DNA of 64,000 nt from an uncultured Pseudomonadales bacterium. Lineage in GTDB: Bacteria; Pseudomonadota; Gammaproteobacteria; Pseudomonadales; UBA7434. Under the pieces are notes generated by a model. The model saw only the letters and a list, made by a program, of their open reading frames with translations. It was not told where the DNA came from and ran no database searches. Positions 63,754-64,000 of this stretch are shown piece after piece. Each line of letters starts with the position of its first letter. Position 1 is the first letter of the stretch. Both the position numbers and the translations under genes were made by a program. The stretch is taken from contig CAJQKT010000022.1 in NCBI GenBank assembly GCA_905478995.1, positions 1 through 64,000 on the forward strand, given 5' to 3'.

Positions 63754-64000
63754 ATGCTTAATACGATTCAACAATGGCTGACCGAGCACGCCTACTTTAG
63801 TGTGTGGATGGCAGGCTTTTCACTGGTAGCCCTACTAGTGAGCGCGCTTGTGTTGCCCTATTTTATTGCGGCAATACCCGACGACTATTTTATTAAAGAG
63901 CATGGCCCTAGCCGCATTCGTAAAAACATTAGCCTGCTCGCATTACTCAGCCTCAGTGTAAAAAACTGTATTGGTGTAATCCTCATACTGGCCGGGCTGG
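63754..64000 (+). CDS. Membrane protein, 3'-truncated by window edge
   Basis: Starts M-L-N-T-I-Q-Q-W-L-T-E-H-A-Y and shows one complete membrane helix (about residues 16-38) followed by a basic loop (H-G-P-S-R-I-R-K-N) and the start of a second helix with L-S-V-K-N-C-I-G-V-I-L-I-L-A-G. It resembles small two-helix proteins known from Pseudomonas that contain a P-G-x-G motif further on, but that part is outside the window. It lies 35 bases after recQ. Confidence 0.7.
   Translation, partial: MLNTIQQWLTEHAYFSVWMAGFSLVALLVSALVLPYFIAAIPDDYFIKEHGPSRIRKNISLLALLSLSVKNCIGVILILAGL

Noticed and set aside
1-64000. tRNA or rRNA genes, CRISPR arrays, insertion sequences, prophage
   Set aside because: I looked for T-loop-like GTTC-x-A-x-C patterns, regular direct repeats with spacers, transposase or integrase motifs and phage genes and found none that hold up by eye; a tRNAscan or HMM run could still reveal something.

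Overview
The window looks like chromosomal DNA of a free-living, probably marine, gammaproteobacterium of the Pseudomonas/Cellvibrionales type. The evidence is the gene content and order: ygfZ // sdhE-ygfX // nadB // rpoE(algU)-rseA(mucA)-rseB(mucB)-rseC(mucC)-lepA-lepB-DUF4845-rnc-era-recO, followed by cysM-relA-mazG and adk. This core closely resembles the Pseudomonas arrangement, although several usual neighbours (mucD, pdxJ/acpS, rlmD) are missing. GC content is moderate. I saw no tRNA, rRNA, CRISPR array, insertion sequence or prophage.

Layout. 1-7 kb: dusA (cut at its 5' end) converges on dinB, followed by an Atm1-type ABC exporter, a PlsC-like acyltransferase with an extra C-terminal domain, and a secreted serine hydrolase. 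7.2-11 kb: a large secreted beta-propeller/di-haem cytochrome with calcium-binding-type repeats and a C-terminal anchor, abutting a small exported partner. 11-25 kb: housekeeping and stress genes (peroxiredoxin-glutaredoxin fusion, YedK/HMCES, an HTH protein paired with an alpha/beta hydrolase, a DksA-like protein, YeeN, a ClC channel apparently starting at ATT, a tRNA-queuosine mannosyltransferase homologue, M18 aminopeptidase, uppP, tsaB, mobA). 25.4-26.8 kb: a lysine-rich histone-H1-like protein with a C-terminal AT-hook, beside an unusually AT-rich gene-free stretch.

26.8-45.6 kb is the conserved core: adk, mazG, relA, cysM, recO, era, rnc, DUF4845, lepB, lepA, the rpoE envelope-stress operon, nadB, ygfX, sdhE and ygfZ. 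RelA makes the alarmone (p)ppGpp. RpoE is held by RseA and RseB. LepB, DUF4845, Rnc, Era and RecO form the widespread secretion, RNA-processing and ribosome-assembly block.

45.7-64 kb is more accessory. It holds an HDOD protein, a glycerophosphodiesterase, two YdjM-like membrane hydrolases, a glycosidase interrupted by a 1-nt frameshift, a Tat-type DUF1501/DUF1800 pair, a CDP-alcohol phosphatidyltransferase next to a cytidylyltransferase (probably a two-step head-group pathway), a nitronate monooxygenase, a thioesterase pseudogene with two lesions, an iron alcohol dehydrogenase, arfB, a TerB protein, an orphan ParA, recQ and the start of a small membrane protein.

The most interesting points are the two-gene propeller/cytochrome system, the cytidylyltransferase/phosphatidyltransferase pair, the apparent ATT start of the ClC gene, several unexplained small repeats and perfect palindromes, the mucD-less rpoE operon with a terminator inside it, and the two broken genes. 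All family assignments come from reading motifs by eye; no database search was possible.
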